60,000 bases of DNA from Nematostella vectensis (Eukaryota > Cnidaria > Anthozoa > Actiniaria > Edwardsiidae), in contig NC_064048.1 of assembly GCF_932526225.1 (NCBI RefSeq), positions 8,520,515-8,580,514 of the forward strand, in the 5' to 3' direction. Each line of letters opens with the position of its first letter. The stretch's first letter is position 1. Shown in pieces: positions 53,840 to 60,000 of this stretch. The notes under the pieces were generated by a model. That model was not told where the DNA came from and searched no databases. It saw only the letters and a program-made list of their open reading frames with translations. Made by a program: the position numbers and the translations under genes.

Positions 53840-56800
53840 ATGTCACAGAGAAATTTCCTATTTGTTCCAACGAGCTTTAGGCGATTAGCCTTAATCAGTA
53901 AAAAGCTTACTTGCAGGACAGCATATAAAGAAGTTGAAAAAGGACTATATATAAGTTCATGTCAAGGTATGGTCATCTTAAATACGGTTTTAAGCCCTAG
54001 CCTTTTGTTTCCATTGACCCCCGTATATTCCCCGACATGCTGGGATTTTACCGGGCAGGGAGCTAAATGTCCGTGCTTTGTTTTGTTTTCGAGCCCATAT
54101 CCCCAGGGAGTTTTACTCTAATTGGACAGGGATAAAATAGACCCTGGGAAATGGCCGGAGAAATGGCGGTGAAAAGACAAGATGGTGCTTCTATCTCCAA
54201 TTAAAAAGGGTTTAATATGTGCCCTTGGGTGAGATAAAACTCCCCTGGTAGGCAGCGGAATTAGTTGAAGTCTACTTCTACCAGATGTTGTAATTTTCCT
54301 CGATTTTTATTTTGCTGATTCAGCCCCTCACTCCGATACCTGTCAACCCCTGAAAATCTCAATGCTTGAGACTTTTTTTGGGGAAGGGGTGGGGTATATT
54401 CATTTTTTGGGGAGGGGTGGGTATAACCTCGCAGGCGTTTTCCGTATAAAAAGCTCTCGCAAACAAATCCACTTATAGATGGACGAGTTAGATAAGCTGC
54501 GCTACACAAGGGAGTTATTGTTTTTAATATTTTAATAGAAAATAGGCAAAATGATGATTTTCTATAGAATAATTTTTCTGAAGCGATAAAAATAGCTAAA
54601 ATGCGGGAGATTTGGTGCTTAACGTGGGAGAGCGGGAAAAGGGGTCCAAAATCTTGAGACTCCCGTCTAAGGTCAGGCATGCCCAACCCTCCGGCAGCAC
54701 CTTACAATAAGTAACGAACCACCAAGGGGAAGGGGGGGATGTACCCCTGAGACTTGTTATTCAACAACAGTGTTATAAATTTAATATGGAAAAAAATGAA
54801 GGTGACTAAACCCCTATTTGTATCTTCAGACCTAAAGAATCCTGTATTTTTTTTGCTCAGTATTTATTTTGTCCTGAACAGGAGATTTTATCCTAAAAAT
54901 CCTGGATATTTTTTCACTCAAACTGGGAGATTCTCCACCTCCAAGCTTTTATGATTTTTGTCAAATTATTGAGGTTTATTTAGTGCTAGAAATTGTAATA
55001 CAAGGTACTGTCAATTCGCCTTATGGACACTATGCTATTAATGGGTGGAAAATGCAATCACCAACAAAAATTCAATATTTCCCATTATTGTGCATATCAA
55101 ATTACAGTTCCTATGGTGCAATATTTCGACCTAATGGTGCAATACATAATGTATATTTTTGTTATTTTATTGTTATATATATTACATGTTTTTATTATTT
55201 GCTTGTATAGCAGGAGAATAAAACATTAAATTTGTTATGTAATCATTGTTCTAATCTAATCTATTTAGATGATGTCAGCAGTAAACCAAGGAGTTTTAGC
55301 TCATATGTCAGCCCAGCTGGTGTCACATTTCACTTTGATACACACAAGCTAATCCTAAAACTTCAGGAGAATGGTAAGCATATAGCAGATTTCAGAATAC
55401 AAAGAAATATTGCTAATAGTTTTTTTTTTTATTTAAACAGGGAGAGCTATATATTTTGGCCTTGGGATTGAAAACTTTGTCTTGTATTTTATTGGGTGTA
55501 GAAATTTTTGTGGATATCTTTTGGATTTTTGCAAGTTTCTAGCATTGAAGAATTGGGCTTTGTCAAATCCTCCTTTTTATATCTAAAGCTTCCTTCCCCC
55601 CCCCCCCCCCCCCCCATCCCCCTGGGTGTTAGTCCCGTAGGAGAATGCCAACAGGAATATGTGGAATATATGAAAATATTGCTTTCACACCCGGATACAT
55701 GCAACCCATTTGTAAAATTGTTTTATATAAAGCAATCAATGTCAGTGAATCCTACTTTTGTGTGGCATTATTTTGAGGGCTCAAAACTATTTTTTTTCTG
55801 TAACAAGCCACTAACAATAAAAAATGACTTGATTTGTTTTTGAAGTTTAGAAAAATAAATAAATATTATATAATATTTTTGTTTACAAAAATGATTATTT
55901 ACGGAATACATAAATGAGAGTTTAGAAATAAAAACAAAAACATGCCTGGTCACTTTTACTGTAATTTTTGGTGATTACAGGGTTCTCTACACAACAAGCT
56001 GAATCAGTGACGTCCTGTTTGGTGGAAATCATCAATACAAGTATCAGTGGATTGGCCTCTAATACTTTGTCTACTCTTGACAAGGTAAACATCTCAAAAT
56101 TAGTGTCTAGAGAAAAAAAAGATAAATGGTAGAGTGTAAAAGTCATACCTGAACAGATTTTGAAGAAGTGTACATGCGTCAACTAAGCAAAAATGGTTGT
56201 CTTTTGAATGTATTTTTGTTACAGCCACAAAAGATATATTTTATATAACAATTTACAGCTATGAACTATCATTGGCAATGTTTTTACCATGGTGTTTCTG
56301 TAACACAAGTATCTTTATGTGTGTGCATACTCACTGGCAATGGCAGTCGGTATCTTTTATAGTCAGCCTCTGTCTTTGTTTGAAAATCAAAGTCTGTACC
56401 ACTAAGCCCTTGGCGAATTTCACAACAGATTTCACATTAGATTTCCTCATGTGCTATCATATTTTTGTTTTAGCATGAGGAAAAATCAAATGTATGTGCC
56501 GTCATGGACTCACTCCCATGTAAATCTAAAAGAAGGATAATCATACCACCATTTTATGTTCCCACTCAATCCTACAAAGCATCCATTTTTACCAGCTTAC
56601 TCAAGCAAGCAACCAAGAAATGTGCATTCAAATATTGTTAATAACTTATCAGACTTTATTCTTAGATTGATATTTTTTGTTGGTCTCTTGCTAATAAACC
56701 TTTGTATTTTTAATCATTAACAGTAACTAATGAGTGGTTGATCGACATTCTTTAAGGCTCTTATTACAGTCGCCTGCGTCCCCAAACCCCCACCCTCTTA

Positions 56801-59530
56801 TTCAAGCAAACTCTGTTGTTTTGTCTTTTATAGGAAAGACTGGAGATGAAGTGGAAATCAACATATGATGAAGTTAGGTATAATATTTATACATTTTAAA
56901 TGATTGTATGTATTAATTATTTTACAATTATGTATTGAACAGCTAAAATGAAACAGTTTCTATTTGCTTCTAAACACACTTTTTTAGCACCTCACCCCCT
57001 CCTTTCCTCTCCAAATCATTGTTTAGCTTTCACTCTTTGAGATTCCTATCAATAAAGATGTCTAGCTGAGGGCTGTTAGAAAACTTTCACAGTGATTAAT
57101 GTGACCCTCTATTAATAAAGATTATTGTATTGTATTGGCTACCATTGTTTAGACTAATTTTCCATTTGGCATTTGTTTATCTGCAGAAATGAGATGTTTC
57201 TTCTTGAAAAAAGCAAGTTTGCCCAAGTCAAGGAGGAGAATGAGGTAATTATGTCTTTAATTAGAGGTTTTTTTAGCAGGTACTAAAAATCATTCAGTTC
57301 TTATTCAAGTAATTTTTTTTTGTTTTTTACAAAGATTCAAATTTTAGCACCATATAAAACAAATATTGGTCTGAGAGTGTGAACAAATCCTAGATCCAAA
57401 TATGTAAAGGATGATATTTAGGCAGGAAAAGAGGGCTGGCTTTTAACCAGGATATCTCAACTAGCTTGTATGAAATGAAATAAATTCTTGTAAGCTAGGA
57501 CAAAACGTAAAAATTAACATATGCTATTAGAGAAAATAACTTATCCTAAATAAAGCAGTTTGGGTGTGATCAACAGCTGTTTAAACCCCTAAGAGATGGC
57601 AAAAAATACAGGGCATAATCACAAACCTTTTGCCCTGCATCAATTTTTTTAATATATAGTTATATATTAATTAGTTACTGTATATAGAAAGGGTATCATA
57701 TTTCGTGAGCATTTTTTTGATCTGTGTTCACTTGCATGGACTCTATATCATACAACTCTTATCTGATTTGCCCAAACAAACCTTTGTCTATGGTTGATGC
57801 ATTGTTTGAAGGTTATCACTATTGGAACCTTTTCTAGTGCAATAGTAAATCGAGTTATTCCTGATTCATAACCAACTTGAAACACTTATCATGGCATAGC
57901 AGACTTTTTTATGAGGATTTACCTTAATTCCCTGGATGATCAGGCTATTTATTTTTATGGTGTATTCTATTTTGTTACTCACAGAAATTGAAAGAAAAAG
58001 TAAAATCATTGGAGCAATTTATGCAGGTAAACAATTATTTGACAGCTACCATACACTAGGGAAGCAAAAGGCAATGTCATTTAAACAAGGACCTGCACTA
58101 TAAAAGGGCCTGGACCAGGTCCGTGAAAGACTTAGTTGTCGGTAAACTGCCACGTGGTGAGGAGCTCCGGAGTTTAGTCAAGCGTGTCTTGTTTGCCCAC
58201 GAGGAGCGAAACCCAAACTCAACTTTTGAAGCGCTTTTAGCGCCTTTTTCTTACTCGGTTTATTTTCTCTTGGCTACTGACAATAAATAACCAACCAAAA
58301 GAGCAGGAATGTGCAGTAAAAATTAGTTCAAATTATTAACGATAACACAACTAAAAGTCTCACTACCAACAGAATTTTACTGCGTTTTGTCATCTTGAAG
58401 TTTGAAGGTTTGTGCAAAGCAAAAGATCATGGAAACTGCTAATTTATCATTCTCAAATGACAAGGGGTGAGCTCATCCTTGCAAACCAATAAAATTATTC
58501 TGACAAGCAGATTTGGGAATCGCCACAACCACAAATTTTTATAATGTACTCTGCCTTGCAAATTGAATTTAGAGTGGTTTTCATAAACCTGTGAAACAAA
58601 GTGTGATATCAAGAGTGTAATAGTCAGTAAAACACAAAAGAGAACAATAGAATCAGATCACAATAAAGTGTAATACGCTAAAGTGTAGTTCACGAGCTAA
58701 TGAAAATCACTCTAATAAACTTTATAACGGCATATAGAAAACAAGAGACTTCCCTGACGCCGAAACATCGTATGACAACTAAACTTGTTATGTGTCATGT
58801 AGATGTGGGGGGAAGAGGTATAACAAGTTGGTCGCGTGATCTGTGAAATCGTTGACAACGTCTAAAACAGAAATATAATAATATTTAATATTTCTTAAAT
58901 TATTAAGCAAAAATTTGGAGCTCCGCTTTTAGGCAATGCCTTAATCTATATATTTTGAATTTTGCTATCCGTTCACAGGATGAGATGCAAAAAATGAAAG
59001 GAAGTATTCGACTTGACATGAGTCTCGAAAAAAGCAGGAGGAGCGAGGAGGTTAGATACTAGCCATATGACTTTTATTTTTACTTTTTTATGGACGGGCG
59101 TATCTAAAAATACACCAGCCCAAGGCTTTACACCTCACATATCCATGATGATGTAGCTGACACCTTGACATATCCATGGTGATGCATGCTAGTGGACATG
59201 TTTCCATGGTGATGCAGACTGATGGCTATACATTATCCATGGCGACGTATGCTGATGGCTACATGTATCCCTTAGCGACGCACACTGATTGGTATCTGGT
59301 GCTGATGTAAATTGATGGACGTGTACCAATGGTGATACACATTGATAGATATGTATCCATGGTGATGCAAGTTGATGGACACGTACCCATGGTGATGGCC
59401 ATTGATCAAAATTATACATGCAAATGCTTATGGATTCATTGTGATTTAAATTAACCTGTTTTGTCCTTTTTTTCAGCTAGCAATTCGCGACCAGCGCATC
59501 AAGGACAATGGCAATAAGATTGAGACAGAG
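53840..59530 (+). CDS. MCUR1/CCDC90B: MCUR1/CCDC90B-family coiled-coil protein, copy 2 (3' end outside window)
   Basis: Eight exons: 53840-53966, 55269-55373, 55981-56084, 56834-56877, 57187-57244, 57985-58026, 58979-59050, 59477-59530. All splice sites are conserved with copy 1. The protein differs only in the first exon (for example FLFVP for FQFVP, CRTAYKE for CRIAFKE), outside the conserved head and coiled coil. The exon for TQKLDLIKYLV would lie about 2.2 kb past the window edge. This copy may be the one that retains the membrane anchor. Confidence 0.88.
58572..58712. mobile_element. TA-flanked MITE, copy 2
   Basis: Counterpart of 14733-14873 at the same place in the same intron. Confidence 0.8.
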
Positions 59531-60000
59531 GTATTCAGCAAATAATGAAGTTTTTGAACCTTTGAGCTATGAAACCTGTGTAGAACATTGTTTAAACCAC
59601 AAACACAATTTTCAAAACAGCTTTTCAATACTTGGAATGAAAGTCTGTGTAGCACTTTTTTTGATAACAGACATCACAGTCCGGTCGCTTAGTGTTTCAA
59701 TCTATAAATAGCGGACAAAAGCACCAAACTTGGCATAAAGATAGCAAAGAGGATGCTAATAAATACTGAGACCGGTGCCCACCGGTACAACTTGAGGATT
59801 TTGTGTAATAACGGAATAAAAATTAGAAAAAAATGCGTCCATCACGGGCTCCCTGTGGTGAAATATAATAGTATTTGTTAATATTTCAAGATAAAACTGT
59901 CGTCGGCTGCATTAAAATGATTTATTTAAGACCCAATCTCCCTCACGGTTATCCAAGATGGCGGCTTATATTGGCACTGTATATATGCTGTAAGTACCTC

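Larger units (their letters stand above)
44356..60000. repeat. Segmental duplication, copy 2
   Basis: Direct copy of 1-16161, continuing past the right edge of the window. Relative to copy 1 it has one fewer net helical repeat in the HEPN/TRADD-N gene, a much shorter heptad linker, a shorter G-rich minisatellite, a fuller foldback MITE at 49545-49983, and longer C and G homopolymers near 51.24, 51.53, 53.33, 53.41 and 55.60 kb. Its left end must lie left of 44164, because the 3' end of the minus-strand gene is present here and is cut off by the window edge in copy 1. Confidence 0.95.

Overview
This is animal nuclear DNA: intron-dense genes with GT-AG splicing, a BEL/Pao retrotransposon, and many minisatellites, foldback elements and C/G homopolymer runs. 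An anthozoan cnidarian (sea anemone or coral) is the likeliest source, because DZIP3-type HEPN and TRADD-N-like immune modules sit beside human-like exon structures. That assignment is inference. There are no bacterial operons or CRISPR arrays. Most short ORFs are intronic noise or minisatellite translations.

Layout. Bases 1-16161 and 44356-60000 are two direct copies of one segment (copies 1 and 2). Each holds a minus-strand gene that I assemble as HEPN (DZIP3-type) + heptad linker + TRADD-N-like domain + ~49-residue helical repeats, and, head to head with it, a plus-strand MCUR1/CCDC90B homologue (mitochondrial calcium uniporter regulator family). Copy 1 loses the 3' end of the HEPN gene at the window edge. 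Copy 2 contains that stop codon but loses the last MCUR1-family exons. Copy 1 continues through MCUR1-family exon 9 (to 18456) into a tail-to-tail minus-strand EIF2B5 homologue (20669-37189).

Only the C-terminal ~437 residues of eIF2B-epsilon are encoded here. They cover the left-handed beta-helix, the acidic linker and the catalytic HEAT/W2 domain, in 13 exons whose phases all agree. The N-terminal nucleotidyltransferase-like half is absent. Immediately upstream, at 37833-40563, lie tropomyosin-like 5' exons on the same strand whose 3' exons are absent. Two half genes abutting between about 37.2 and 37.8 kb, flanked by a direct duplication, is the pattern expected at a tandem-duplication junction, or at an assembly join of two haplotypes.

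The 8.6-kb last EIF2B5 intron carries a BEL/Pao element (21178-27969) with near-identical LTRs and a perfect 5-bp target duplication, and next to it a foldback element built of 19-bp repeats. Other introns carry minisatellites. Two of these have copied real exon edges; one offers extra in-frame 3' splice sites.

The most interesting items are the HEPN/TRADD-N gene pair with patchy divergence between copies, the EIF2B5/tropomyosin junction, and the 63-bp exon-edge minisatellite in the catalytic domain of eIF2B-epsilon.
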